Below, piece by piece: positions 49,651 to 59,322 of a stretch of DNA of 64,000 nucleotides. How positions within the stretch are numbered: position 1 is the first letter of the stretch; the number at the start of each line of letters is the position of its first letter. Source of the DNA: Marinobacter sp. BGYM27 (GTDB lineage: Bacteria; Pseudomonadota; Gammaproteobacteria; Pseudomonadales; Oleiphilaceae); contig JANZNS010000004.1 of the NCBI GenBank assembly GCA_025153445.1, forward strand, positions 372,001 through 436,000, given 5' to 3'. A model generated the notes under the pieces. It was given only the letters and a program-made list of their open reading frames with translations, ran no database searches and was not told where the DNA came from. Both the position numbers and the translations under genes were made by a program.

Positions 49651-52600
49651 TTAGTCCTCTGTCGGTGTTTCGGGTGAGGCACGGTGATCGGTAATGGCCT
49701 GCCTCATCTGCGTTTTAAGGTTATCGAACAACTCGGGAACCCGGTTCGTCTCGGCACGTTTGAGTACCGCTTCAAGTTCCGCGGCCAATGCCGTCATCTG
49801 CGGATAGCCCATAGCGCCGGCGGTGCCCTTTATCTGATGTGCGTGACTCTGCAAGGCTTGCCAGTCGCCGGCTGTATTGGCCTGATCCATACTCTCAATA
49901 CGTGCCGGCAAGCCATCCAGGAACTGATTCACCAGCGCCTGAAGGCCTTCCTGCTCGGCTCTGGCGGCGCCATTGCTGTGTCGGGTCTCCAGATAGCGGA
50001 TAAGCAACGCCGCCAGATGTCCCTGATCGATCGGCTTGTTCAGGACATCATCACAACCGGCATCGACCAGTTCATCGATTTCCCTCTGATTGCCGGCAGT
50101 AAAGGCAATCACCGGCCGTCGGAAGCCCGTTTTACGAAGCATTGCAGTGGCTTCAGGGCCGTCCATTTCCGGCATATGCCGGTCCATCAGCACCAGATGC
50201 ACCGTCCTCGCAATTGCCAGCTGCACCGCTTCGCGACCGTTGGAGGCGGCCAGTACTTCAAGGCCATACCGCTTCAACAAATGCTCAACCAGCTGGCGAT
50301 TATCCTGGTTGTCTTCCGCCACCAGGACGGTTCCTTCGAACTGACGTTCTTCAATTTCGCCGGGGCCACTCTCGATTGTCAGGAACTGGGCCAGGGTTTC
50401 ATAGAATCGCTGTTTGTCGATCGGCTTGGCCAGATGACCGGTACACCCGGCCCGTCGATAATCCTCGATATCTTCCGCCATGACATTAGCCGTGAGGGCC
50501 ACAATCGGTGTATTGATGCCGGCTTCCCTGATGGCAGCGGTCGCATCCCGACCATTCATGACGGGCATCTGGATGTCCATCAGGATCAGATCAAATGCGT
50601 CATGAGTGGCCGCCTCAAGTGCTTCAGCACCGTTCTTGACGAACACGATGGCGGCGCCGGTGCGCATGACCATCAGGTTCACCAGCTTGCGATTCACGTC
50701 ATTATCTTCAGCGCACAGAATACGCCCGCTCAACCGTGGAGCAGCCACCATGGGCAACAACCGACGGCGCTCTGTCAGCTCCGATGCATCCCGCAACAGG
50801 TGGACCCCCTCCAGAGAGCCGATGGCAATGGTGACTTCAAACTCGCTGCCTTCACCATACACACTGCTGACTTCAATGGTGCCGCCCAGCATTTCTGACA
50901 GCCGGCGGGAGATGCTCAGCCCCAGACCAGTACCACCGTACTGGCGCGCTATGGCCGGGCTACCTTGAGCGAATGGATCAAACAGGCGATTGATCTGCTC
51001 GGGTTTCATCCCAATACCACTGTCCACCACACGGGCAATCAGCATCTCCGTCTCCCGCTGACAACGCACCGAGATCGAAATTGTTCCGCTCTCAGTAAAT
51101 TTGAGCGCATTACCACAGAGATTGATCAGGATCTGGCGCAAACGGGTAGGGTCTGTCTGGATGGTTTCAGGCAGCGGAAATTCACACACAATACTGAAAT
51201 TGACGCCTTTTTCCCTTGCCCGCGGCTCGAAGAAGGCCCGGACTTCGTCCAGCAGCTCAGGCAGGTTAACGGTCAGGATCTCAACATTCAGTTTGTTGGC
51301 GTCAATCTTGGAGTGGTCGAGGATATCGTTCACCAGGTCAAGCAGATGGCGACCACTGCGCACAACGACCTCGGCGCTGCTACGCTTTTCTGCGCTGCCC
51401 AATTCAGGATCCAGCAGCGTCTCGCCATAGCCGATGATCGCCGCCAGCGGGGTCCTGATTTCATGGCTCATATTGGCCAGAAACTGACTCTTGGCTTCTG
51501 CAGAGTTACGCGCAAGCTCTTTCTCCATTCGCTCGTTTTCGCGCTCTCTTTCGATCTGCTCCCGTTGCTTGCGTTCGGTGATATCGATGCAAGTGCCTTC
51601 AAGATGCTCCGGATCACCGTCGGCGTTGTAAACGGTATTCAGCGACACATTCAACCAGCGTTCATCGCCCTGCAGCGTAAAGCAGCGGGACTCCACGCCT
51701 TTAACGGTGCCTTCTGATTCCAGCTGCAGCAAAACACGGCGCCGCAATGACTCTTCTGCGAAGCAGGTCGACAGGACATCGTTTACCTGGCGTACCATAT
51801 CGTCAGGATTCGAGTAGCCCAGCAGTTCCGCCATTGCCGGATTAACCGCCATAAAACGCCGCTTCAGCGACATCTGGAAAATGCCCTCAACCGCGTTATT
51901 GAACAGCGATTGATAACGGCTGAGATTGGACAGCGCACGCCGGCTCCAGCCCAACGCATCGGCCTGAATCAGTTTGATACGGTCGGCCAGGGCGAACGAG
52001 AACAGAATGATCTGCGCCGTCAGGCCGATCTGCGGCGCGTGCGAGGTCATGCTGTTCAACGGCAGGTACCCCATAACAGTGAACGCATAGGCGCCGACGC
52101 CGGCCAGTGTGCAGGTCCATGCCATGAAGTAACTGCGGGCTGCGGGGTTGAAATGACGCCAGGACCAGTAACTGACAAGAATCATCATCAGCGCCAGCGT
52201 GATGGACCCCAGCACCGTCCACTCCATCGAGATGTGATAGGGCATGAACAGACTCATCACAAACGTGAGCACCACGGCGTAAAGTGCCACTTTCATGATG
52301 TTGTCGAGATCCGGCGAACGCTCCCTCAATTCAAGCAGGCCACGGGCCATCTGGATACCAAAGAACCAGGCCAGCAGGATGTGATATTGCAGATACTGCT
52401 TGTCGAGGAACCAGGGCCGCTCATCGAACAATTGCAGACCGTGCACCTGTTCCGTGGCAATAAACAGGGTGGCGAACACCAGATACAACACATAGTAAAT
52501 ATTGCTTCGCTCCCTTACGGTCACGGCAACAAACAGGTTGTACGCCAGCATGGCGAGAATACTGCCCAGAAAAATACCCTGCAGGGTTTCATCAACCGCG

Positions 52601-53211
52601 ACCTTCTCGACATAGGCATCAGCCGACCAGAGCGTCAGAGGCAGGCGAAAGGTATTGGTGGTCTTGACCCGGAGATAAATACGCACCGCTTCGTCGGGAT
52701 TCAGCTTCAGCTTGAACACCGGATTGGGCACCATTAGTTCCCGATCCTCCCAGCTGCGGGTGTAACCCAACTCCCGCTGATCAGACAGAATGCCGTCACG
52801 GTAGACATAGAGTGAGGCGTGATCCACCAGCGGCAGATTCAGTTCAAGCACGCGCTCGGCCGGCTCGAGCCCCGTATAGGCCAGATCGAAACGGGTCCAG
52901 TAGGCAGATTCGGTATAGCCAAAGTTGAGAACGCCGCCATCGTGTTTCTGAAACACCAGCCCCATGCTCTGATCACGAATATCCGACAGGGCCAGCTCCC
53001 CGGTCTTGTCTTCGATGTACCAGAGGCAATAAGCGAGATCGATGCGTTCATCGGCGGTCGCCACCTTGATCGGCGCATCGTGACAACCCTTGGTTGCCGC
53101 CAATGCAGAGGAACCGCCCGCCAGCAACGCGATCAGGCTGAGGAGTGCGCAAAGGGCAGCGATCGGACGGAGTGCCCGCTGTAATACCGGTCGCAATTCC
53201 AGGAACCGCAA
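49651..53211 (-). CDS. 7TMR-DISM hybrid sensor histidine kinase with two receivers and Hpt
   Basis: An 1186-residue membrane phosphorelay protein. Signal peptide 1-38; periplasmic 7TMR-DISMED2 domain about 45-185; 7TMR-DISM seven-helix domain about 205-415; PAS about 430-555; HisKA with H583 in MSHEIRTP; HATPase with NALKF and GGTGLGLSI; receiver 1 with D879 (LILMDIQMP); receiver 2 with D1010 (LVLMDRHMP); and a C-terminal Hpt domain with H1125 (AHQIKGTAG). All phosphotransfer residues are present, so a His-Asp-His-Asp relay is possible within the chain. The start is TTG 53211, with GGAG upstream; no other start leaves the signal peptide intact. The ligand is probably a carbohydrate or similar molecule; the DISMED2 fold suggests this but does not prove it. 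Confidence 0.92.
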   Translation of the reverse strand: MRFLELRPVLQRALRPIAALCALLSLIALLAGGSSALAATKGCHDAPIKVATADERIDLAYCLWYIEDKTGELALSDIRDQSMGLVFQKHDGGVLNFGYTESAYWTRFDLAYTGLEPAERVLELNLPLVDHASLYVYRDGILSDQRELGYTRSWEDRELMVPNPVFKLKLNPDEAVRIYLRVKTTNTFRLPLTLWSADAYVEKVAVDETLQGIFLGSILAMLAYNLFVAVTVRERSNIYYVLYLVFATLFIATEQVHGLQLFDERPWFLDKQYLQYHILLAWFFGIQMARGLLELRERSPDLDNIMKVALYAVVLTFVMSLFMPYHISMEWTVLGSITLALMMILVSYWSWRHFNPAARSYFMAWTCTLAGVGAYAFTVMGYLPLNSMTSHAPQIGLTAQIILFSFALADRIKLIQADALGWSRRALSNLSRYQSLFNNAVEGIFQMSLKRRFMAVNPAMAELLGYSNPDDMVRQVNDVLSTCFAEESLRRRVLLQLESEGTVKGVESRCFTLQGDERWLNVSLNTVYNADGDPEHLEGTCIDITERKQREQIERERENERMEKELARNSAEAKSQFLANMSHEIRTPLAAIIGYGETLLDPELGSAEKRSSAEVVVRSGRHLLDLVNDILDHSKIDANKLNVEILTVNLPELLDEVRAFFEPRAREKGVNFSIVCEFPLPETIQTDPTRLRQILINLCGNALKFTESGTISISVRCQRETEMLIARVVDSGIGMKPEQINRLFDPFAQGSPAIARQYGGTGLGLSISRRLSEMLGGTIEVSSVYGEGSEFEVTIAIGSLEGVHLLRDASELTERRRLLPMVAAPRLSGRILCAEDNDVNRKLVNLMVMRTGAAIVFVKNGAEALEAATHDAFDLILMDIQMPVMNGRDATAAIREAGINTPIVALTANVMAEDIEDYRRAGCTGHLAKPIDKQRFYETLAQFLTIESGPGEIEERQFEGTVLVAEDNQDNRQLVEHLLKRYGLEVLAASNGREAVQLAIARTVHLVLMDRHMPEMDGPEATAMLRKTGFRRPVIAFTAGNQREIDELVDAGCDDVLNKPIDQGHLAALLIRYLETRHSNGAARAEQEGLQALVNQFLDGLPARIESMDQANTAGDWQALQSHAHQIKGTAGAMGYPQMTALAAELEAVLKRAETNRVPELFDNLKTQMRQAITDHRASPETPTED

Positions 53212-53377
53212 AATGTGATCTCCGCGCGGGAAGGTGCAGGATTAATTCGATAAGGTGCCGACTGGCTGGGCTTTTCTATTTATTAGACGTTCGCGCCCAT
53301 TGCCCGATACTTTAGCCTGTTATCGAGGATTTCGCACCCTCTGCATGCGGCTTCACCGCTTTCCAAGGATACCTGAC

Positions 53378-54343
53378 ATGCCGACTCTGAAAACCTGCCT
53401 TATTCTCAGCACCCTGGGCATTGCACTGACTGGCTGTGGCGGAGGCGACAGTGATTTTGCCAGTGGTGGTGGCAAGGGCGGCAGCTGCAGCAATGCCTTT
53501 AACCCTGCTTCAAACGTGATTATATCGCTCAGTTCGTTCGAACTCAGCGACCCGGCCGACCTTGAGCACACGCTGTTCCGCGATTTTATCCGGGGTATCC
53601 AGCCGGCTGTCAGCGATCCCACCAGCACAGCGGTGGTCGATTCAGTCATGATCGAGACAGCCCGCTTTAACGGCGGTGAAAACACTGACTCCAATCAAAA
53701 CAATTTCACCAGCGTCCGCAATCCCGCCGACCTGATAAATAATCAGATCGGTACCAACGAAATCGATAATTTCAATCAGGGGCGCCGCTACATCAGCGAT
53801 TGCATCGATGCGAGCACAGCAGCCGAATACAGCAACTCGGCTAACGGCGTCGGCATCCGTTTTGATGAAGCGCCCGCCGGCACACCGGTCGACCGTTACA
53901 ACTACGCATTGCTGCGATGGGTCTATGCGCCTCAGGGCTCAAATAAAATCCAGAAAGTGGTGCAATATGTCGGCACCGCGGACGACTTTCTCGATGGCAT
54001 CATCCTGGCCGAACAGTACGACCCGACCAATTTTTCCAGCGTCGGCTTCAACACGCCTGATCGCGCTTCGGTCTCATTCACAGGCGGCAACGACACAGAG
54101 CGGTTGGGGTTTGATCAGGATCTGATCAGCGATAAACAGGATTCCTGGACGCGGAGCAGCGATACGCCGTTCACATTCGCGGGCGCATCAGTGGATTGTG
54201 CAAGAGTCGTGGTGGATTACCCTATGGCAACCGCGACTGTGTATACCTCAGTCGGGGTTGACCAAAAGGCGGAAGGCTATTGCGGCACCAAAACAGCGTC
54301 GGACAACACCTATAGCACCGCACCGGTAGCATCGAGACAGTAA
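53378..54343 (+). CDS. Putative lipoprotein of unknown function
   Basis: A 321-residue exported protein. The lipobox ALTGC puts the lipid Cys at residue 20, followed by a Gly/Ser-rich linker with a second Cys. The mature part is rich in Asn, Asp and Thr and contains several spaced Cys residues, suggesting an extracytoplasmic disulfide-stabilised beta fold. I do not recognise a family. ATG 53378 follows AAGGA; the frame extends 41 codons upstream but only this start gives a signal sequence. Confidence 0.7.
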   Translation: MPTLKTCLILSTLGIALTGCGGGDSDFASGGGKGGSCSNAFNPASNVIISLSSFELSDPADLEHTLFRDFIRGIQPAVSDPTSTAVVDSVMIETARFNGGENTDSNQNNFTSVRNPADLINNQIGTNEIDNFNQGRRYISDCIDASTAAEYSNSANGVGIRFDEAPAGTPVDRYNYALLRWVYAPQGSNKIQKVVQYVGTADDFLDGIILAEQYDPTNFSSVGFNTPDRASVSFTGGNDTERLGFDQDLISDKQDSWTRSSDTPFTFAGASVDCARVVVDYPMATATVYTSVGVDQKAEGYCGTKTASDNTYSTAPVASRQ

Positions 54344-54396
54344 TCGCGACTTGCCGGAACAGGGATCAGTTAGGGGACTTTGTCAGTATCAGGGAA

Positions 54397-54690
54397 CTAC
54401 TGCGATGGGTTTGCTGAATACCTGTCGCGCATACCCCAGGTGCTCATAAAGCCTTTCTTGCGATCAATCATGCGCTCATAAGTGGCGATGATAATGGCCG
54501 TATGGGGGGCACTGCTGCGACGCAGACTTTCAATCCGCTCTTCCAGATCAGCCACTTCGCGATTGAGGCGCAGTTGGAGATGTTCCCGCACGCTATCGTG
54601 CTGGTTCAGGTTGGGCTGAAGGGGAGGTGAAGGCATATGCCTGTCGGCGAGGCCATTTTCCACATCGTTGTGGGGGATCAGTCTGTCCAT
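54397..54690 (-). CDS. Small hypothetical protein
   Basis: A 97-residue hydrophilic protein with a coiled-coil-like centre (SVREHLQLRLNREVADLEERIESLRRS, about 33-59) and a basic, Met-rich C-terminus. No family recognised. GAGACGGA before ATG 54690 supports the start; ATG 54705 is an alternative. Confidence 0.55.
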   Translation of the reverse strand: MDRLIPHNDVENGLADRHMPSPPLQPNLNQHDSVREHLQLRLNREVADLEERIESLRRSSAPHTAIIIATYERMIDRKKGFMSTWGMRDRYSANPSQ

Positions 54691-54985
54691 GAATCCGTCT
54701 CTCATCCTTGAGTTGGGGGTTATTACCGTATCCTCGGTATCACGCCTGCTGCACTGCAGTATAGACATACAATGTCATGAATAGTGCACAAAGCATACAA
54801 ATGATTGTGCATGACTGTCGGACAAACTGCAACAAACAATGAACGAAGATTCATTTACCGGTAAAGTATTTTGAACAATCGCTCAGTAACCAACGATTTT
54901 TCAGCCCCTTGCAGCGATCCCAGGCGGTTTCACTCTGCAACAGGGCTGCTATTCTTGAAGCACTCTTATCCATAAGCCGGAGCCG

Positions 54986-55333
54986 ATGATGATCGCCCCT
55001 TCTGTCGCTGATACCTTGCGGGAATACCTGTCACTACTGGAGTTGCTGGACGATGCCTACTGGGAAGCCAGCACCCTTCAGCACAAGGACATGCTGTACG
55101 ACATTATCAGCATCTTTCATCAGGAGGTGGCGGAGCTGAACAAGCTCAGCGTGATGGATCACCACTACCCCTACGAGGTGATCACGGAAGGCATACGACG
55201 GGTTATTCCGAAACTGTTGCGACTGGAGGAACAACAGGAGGATGTTATCCAGCGCACCCAGACCGTGACTGATTTCAAGGAAATCCAGTCATCGGTCCTG
55301 GCCATTCTGGAGTCACAGCTGGACGACGTCTGA
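54986..55333 (+). CDS. Small helical hypothetical protein
   Basis: A 115-residue, largely helical, acidic cytoplasmic protein (LREYLSLLELLDDAYWEAST, HQEVAELNKLSVMDHHYPYEVITEGIRRVIPKLLRLEEQQEDV). No signal or metal motif. I do not recognise a family. GCCGGAG lies just before the paired ATG ATG; either could start. It converges with the serine hydrolase gene, 6 bp apart. Confidence 0.6.
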   Translation: MMIAPSVADTLREYLSLLELLDDAYWEASTLQHKDMLYDIISIFHQEVAELNKLSVMDHHYPYEVITEGIRRVIPKLLRLEEQQEDVIQRTQTVTDFKEIQSSVLAILESQLDDV

Positions 55334-55339
55334 CACCTA

Positions 55340-56629
55340 TCAGGCAGCGACGAGCGGCCATTCGGTCCGGGGCAGTTTCGGGCAGTGGCGACAAATCGTC
55401 CAGACGAACTTCCCCAGTGCCGGCAGATGATGCCCTACAATCGGCAGCCCGGTATTGAGCAGGCTGACCGATATATCACGTGAGGCATCTGCCCAGCAGA
55501 ATTTGTTGATCAGGCCCACGTGCCCAAAAGCTTCACGGCTGTGCGGCCCCCAGATACCCACAGGATCGCCGCCCAGCATCAGGCCGGCACTGAAGCGCAT
55601 CGGGATCATCATCGTGCGATCGATCTGCAGCGAACCGAACTGCTGAATCGCCCGACGCACCGTTTCGGTCGTGCAGATGCGCTGACCATTCCAGACGCCA
55701 CCATTCAGCATCATCTGAAAAAACCGTCCCATCTCATCAGCGGTACCACAGAGGTTACCCGCAGGAATGACCGCCTCCTGAAAGCGAGGATCATTGACCA
55801 CCGTTTCGATGGTCTCAATGTCACCCCCCAGCGCCCGGCGCAGGATCCAGGACACCGGGAACACCGGCGCCGGGCCGGTCGCGTAGTTGCATGCCAGCGC
55901 GTCGAGCTTGTCTCGCTGGATGCCGTAGGTGAACCAACGCATCCCCATGGGTTGGCGAATATGGCGATCAAGAAAATTCTCGATCGAGTCGCCGGTAACC
56001 CGCTCCAGCACCTGTTGCAGCACATAACCGCCGGTAATGGCGTGGTAGGCCACCTTGGCACCGTCGACCTCCACCGGTCGGGCATCACACAGAATGCGCC
56101 AGATCGCATCGGTATCCCAAAGCACATCCAGTGGTGTGTTTTTCGGTATCGCCGGTATGCCCCCTCGATGGGACAGAATCTGGTGAATGGTAATCGTGCG
56201 TTTGCCATTACGGGCAAATTCAGGGCAATAGTGACTGACCGGATCAAGCAGGTTGATACGCCCCTGCTCTGCCAGAATATGGATCAGCAACGCCGTTACC
56301 GCCTTGGATGCCGAGAAATAGCAGATCGGGGTGTCGTTGGTCATCACCGTTTTGGGTGTGTGCCGGCTGTCCCGGGGACCGTTACCCGCGGCATGTCCCA
56401 ATGAGCGCTGCAGGATAATCTCGCCCTTGTGACGAACCGACAGCTGCATCCCCGGATGAGTGCCGGTGCGGTAGAGCCGCTCGGCGCTGCGCCAGATGTC
56501 ATCCACGGCATCCGGTGACAATCCGACGGTTTGAGGGCGCACTTCGCTGGCATTATCTATAGAAGTCACCGGCGCCAGATCACGCGGTATAGCGGCGGAG
56601 TTCAGGGCACGGCGGGTAATACGATTCAT
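55340..56629 (-). CDS. Serine hydrolase, beta-lactamase (class C-like) family
   Basis: A 429-residue protein of the EstB/class C beta-lactamase superfamily. The nucleophile motif is S106-x-x-K109 in YFSASKAVTALL; the second motif begins with Tyr in YHAITGGYVLQQVLE; and EAFGHVGLINKFCW fits the third (H-x-G in place of K-T-G). This pattern favours an esterase or peptidase over a beta-lactamase. No signal peptide is evident, so a cytoplasmic role is likely. Monocistronic. Confidence 0.85.
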   Translation of the reverse strand: MNRITRRALNSAAIPRDLAPVTSIDNASEVRPQTVGLSPDAVDDIWRSAERLYRTGTHPGMQLSVRHKGEIILQRSLGHAAGNGPRDSRHTPKTVMTNDTPICYFSASKAVTALLIHILAEQGRINLLDPVSHYCPEFARNGKRTITIHQILSHRGGIPAIPKNTPLDVLWDTDAIWRILCDARPVEVDGAKVAYHAITGGYVLQQVLERVTGDSIENFLDRHIRQPMGMRWFTYGIQRDKLDALACNYATGPAPVFPVSWILRRALGGDIETIETVVNDPRFQEAVIPAGNLCGTADEMGRFFQMMLNGGVWNGQRICTTETVRRAIQQFGSLQIDRTMMIPMRFSAGLMLGGDPVGIWGPHSREAFGHVGLINKFCWADASRDISVSLLNTGLPIVGHHLPALGKFVWTICRHCPKLPRTEWPLVAA

Positions 56630-56812
56630 GGGCAGACATCCTTCAGACTGCGTTGGTGTTTGCCACCTGGGAGATGGATTCCCTAGTTTAGATCAGCCTG
56701 AGGGCTGAGACAGTGACGCAATCGAATGATACATTGCGGTGATAGCCAACTTCGACGGCCTGACATACTCAATACGGGCCAATTCACTGATAACTCGGGA
56801 CGGGATGCCAAC

Positions 56813-57637
56813 GTGATTGCACTTTACCTGCTGGCCGCTATCGCGGTAATCGGCTTTGCTGCAGACCGGCTGTTTTTCTATCCCCGCCGGCGCCAGAGCG
56901 ACATTATCTCGCAGGCTTTTCCGGACGAGTGGCGCAAGCAGCTTGAGCGGGACATGGTGCACTACACCCGTTTACCACAAGATTTACGCAAGAAACTTGA
57001 GGATGGTGTTCTGCTTCTGCTCGACAGGGTCAGTTTTTATGGCTGCAACGGCGTCGAAGTCACGGATGCCATGAAGCGACTTATTGCAGCTCACGGGGCA
57101 CTGCTAACCTGCGGCATGAGGACCGGCTACGATTCGGGAATCCGCACCATACTGGTGTATCCCGACGGCTACCGGGCGCCATCCCACACGGCAGAAGGCA
57201 TGGTGCACACCACGACATCCGATGCCCGGCTTGGCGAATCCTGGGGCGATGGCAGGGTTGTGCTGGCATGGTCCACGCTTAAACAGGAAGCCGCCGATCC
57301 GCAGGCTACCAGCAACCTGGCAATCCATGAGTTTGCCCATCAACTCGATACACTGGATGGTCAGGCCGATGGTGCGCCACCCCTGTCCTCAGGGGAGCAG
57401 GCCCGCAATTGGGAGGCCGTGTTCTCAGAATCCTGGGAGCGCCTCAAGGCGGCACCCACCAACCCCCACAATGTGCTCGACCCTTACGGCGCAACGAATC
57501 CGGCGGAATTTTTTGCGGTAGCAACTGAAGCCTTCTTCCAGTCACCGCAGGCTCTGCAGACCCACGAGCCGCATCTTTATGACTGCCTGAAAGGGTTTTA
57601 CCAGCTGTCCCCTGCCGAATGGGGCAAACAGACCTGA
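56813..57637 (+). CDS. mtfA: Zinc-dependent peptidase MtfA
   Basis: A 274-residue M90-family peptidase. It has an N-terminal hydrophobic helix (1-18), then the MtfA domain with the zinc motif H172-E173-F-A-H176-QLD and the distal Glu in NPAEFFAVATEAFF (about 228-241). In E. coli MtfA binds the Mlc repressor and has aminopeptidase activity. GTG 56813 gives a length close to the family; a TTG/ATG further upstream is not supported. The end overlaps the converging cyclase gene by 40 bp. Confidence 0.9.
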   Translation: MIALYLLAAIAVIGFAADRLFFYPRRRQSDIISQAFPDEWRKQLERDMVHYTRLPQDLRKKLEDGVLLLLDRVSFYGCNGVEVTDAMKRLIAAHGALLTCGMRTGYDSGIRTILVYPDGYRAPSHTAEGMVHTTTSDARLGESWGDGRVVLAWSTLKQEAADPQATSNLAIHEFAHQLDTLDGQADGAPPLSSGEQARNWEAVFSESWERLKAAPTNPHNVLDPYGATNPAEFFAVATEAFFQSPQALQTHEPHLYDCLKGFYQLSPAEWGKQT

Positions 57638-59166
57638 TTACGGCCGGCACTTTTGGCGGCATACATGGCTTTATCCGCAACACTGCAGAGTGTTTGCCAG
57701 TTGTCACCATGCAGAGGATAAACCGCCACACCTATACTCACCGACAGGTTGATGCTTTCACCTTCGGCCACCTCAATGTCCTGTTCGGCCACCAGACTGC
57801 GCAGGCGCTCCGCCGTCTCGCTGGCTTCCTCCAGATCACGTTCCGGCAGTACCACCACAAATTCTTCACCACCGTAGCGGGCGGCAATGTCCACCGCACG
57901 TACAGAGGACTGCAGCAAATCACTTATCCGGCGTAAAACGTCATCACCTTTGGCATGACCAAAGCGGTCATTCACCGACTTGAAGTGGTCCACATCAATC
58001 CACAGCAGAGCCACCGGCCGCCGATAACGCCGCGCCCTGCGGACTTCGCTTTCCAGGCGGGCTTCCAGCTCACGCCGGTTCAGGAGGCCGGTGAGGGCAT
58101 CATGGGTGGCCATGCGGGACAGTTCCTGCTCCAGCGCCTTGCGTTCGGTGATATCGAAAATGATTCCTTCGAGCATCAGCTCGCCGTCCACATCGACCCC
58201 GCGCCCTTTCTCCCAAACCCAGATTCTCTTGCCGTCACGGCGGGTAATGGCGTACTCGATGGCAAACGGCTCCGCCTCCGCAATAGCGTTCTCAACGGTA
58301 CGGGTGTTCTTGTCATTGTCGTCCGGCTCAATCAGATCAAGAAACGAGACCACATTGTTTTCGATCAGCTCGTCTGGCTCGTAGCCGGTAATCTCGCGAC
58401 AGCCTTCCGAGACGAACTTCATGGTCCAGCTTTCGTCAAACAGGCAACGATAGGCCATACCCGGGATATTGCCCATCAAGGTCTTCAGCTGGCGTTCGCG
58501 GCCACGGGCATCCGCCTCGGCGTTACGCCGATCCGTCACATCGAGCGCAATTACGATAATCCCGGCGACCTTTCCATGCGCGTCATACAACCGGCGACCA
58601 CTCCAGGACATGAGGCGTTTTTCCCCATTGCGGGTGACAATGGGTGCTTCAACCTCCGATACCTGCTCCCCCATATTCAGGGTATCCGTAGCCTTCTTGA
58701 TAAGCTGGTCATGAAACGTCCGATCGGGAAATAACTGACGCCAGATCCGGCTGTGGCCAATCACATCCTGTCGTGCGTAACCACTGATGTGCTCCGCAGC
58801 CTTGTTCCAGATCAACGCCTTTCCGTCTGCCGCAAACACATTGATCCAGACCGTGGCATTGTCGATCACGCTCTCCTGGAACTGACCCAGCTCACGAATC
58901 GCATTCGCTTGCTCTTCGTTGAGAGACTCGCTTTCACGTTGCTCGAGCAGGAGCTGATAGACCACATAGAACAGCAACAAACTGCTGACCAGCACAAAGC
59001 CCCAGCCCATGTAGGTCTGCACCGGTGAATAGAGTTCAGGATTCTTGAAAAGCGCAGCGGCAAGCTGATCACTGCCGATAACCCACAGGCATCCGATTGC
59101 ACCGTAGAGCACACCCACCAGCAAAGCCCTGCGGAACGGGGAGGAGGACTCCCTGGACATTTTCAT
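57598..59166 (-). CDS. PAS-PAS-GGDEF diguanylate cyclase
   Basis: A 522-residue membrane-anchored enzyme making c-di-GMP. Two N-terminal helices (about 14-34 and 47-70), a short coiled segment, PAS1 (about 95-215), PAS2 (about 225-345) and GGDEF (about 350-515). The active site is GGEEF (432-436) and RAVD (423-426) is the RxxD inhibitory site. The topology gives a short periplasmic loop, so sensing is likely cytoplasmic or in the membrane. Its 3' end overlaps mtfA on the other strand. Confidence 0.9.
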   Translation of the reverse strand: MKMSRESSSPFRRALLVGVLYGAIGCLWVIGSDQLAAALFKNPELYSPVQTYMGWGFVLVSSLLLFYVVYQLLLEQRESESLNEEQANAIRELGQFQESVIDNATVWINVFAADGKALIWNKAAEHISGYARQDVIGHSRIWRQLFPDRTFHDQLIKKATDTLNMGEQVSEVEAPIVTRNGEKRLMSWSGRRLYDAHGKVAGIIVIALDVTDRRNAEADARGRERQLKTLMGNIPGMAYRCLFDESWTMKFVSEGCREITGYEPDELIENNVVSFLDLIEPDDNDKNTRTVENAIAEAEPFAIEYAITRRDGKRIWVWEKGRGVDVDGELMLEGIIFDITERKALEQELSRMATHDALTGLLNRRELEARLESEVRRARRYRRPVALLWIDVDHFKSVNDRFGHAKGDDVLRRISDLLQSSVRAVDIAARYGGEEFVVVLPERDLEEASETAERLRSLVAEQDIEVAEGESINLSVSIGVAVYPLHGDNWQTLCSVADKAMYAAKSAGRNQVCLPHSAGDSW

Positions 59167-59322
59167 CTACGGTTAAATCCTTCTTGGAAGGCGCATCACC
59201 TGCAAGTGACGCGAAAATCACGCTCTCCAGCGAAATCGTTGCAATGCTGACTCAAACAATAGCGGTTGGGCCGGTCAACGTCGAGCGCATTGCGCGCCCT
59301 GTCAGCCCCGTTTGACAGGATT

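Noticed and set aside
49684-50898. 404-residue open frame antisense to the hybrid kinase
   Set aside because: It lies wholly inside the kinase on the other strand and its composition reflects GC codon bias; no domain is recognisable.
55520-56404. 294-residue open frame antisense to the serine hydrolase
   Set aside because: It is a shadow of a well-supported gene; no ribosome site or family match.
55340-56629. Antibiotic beta-lactamase
   Set aside because: The third motif is not K-T-G and no signal peptide is evident; an esterase or peptidase of the same superfamily is more likely.
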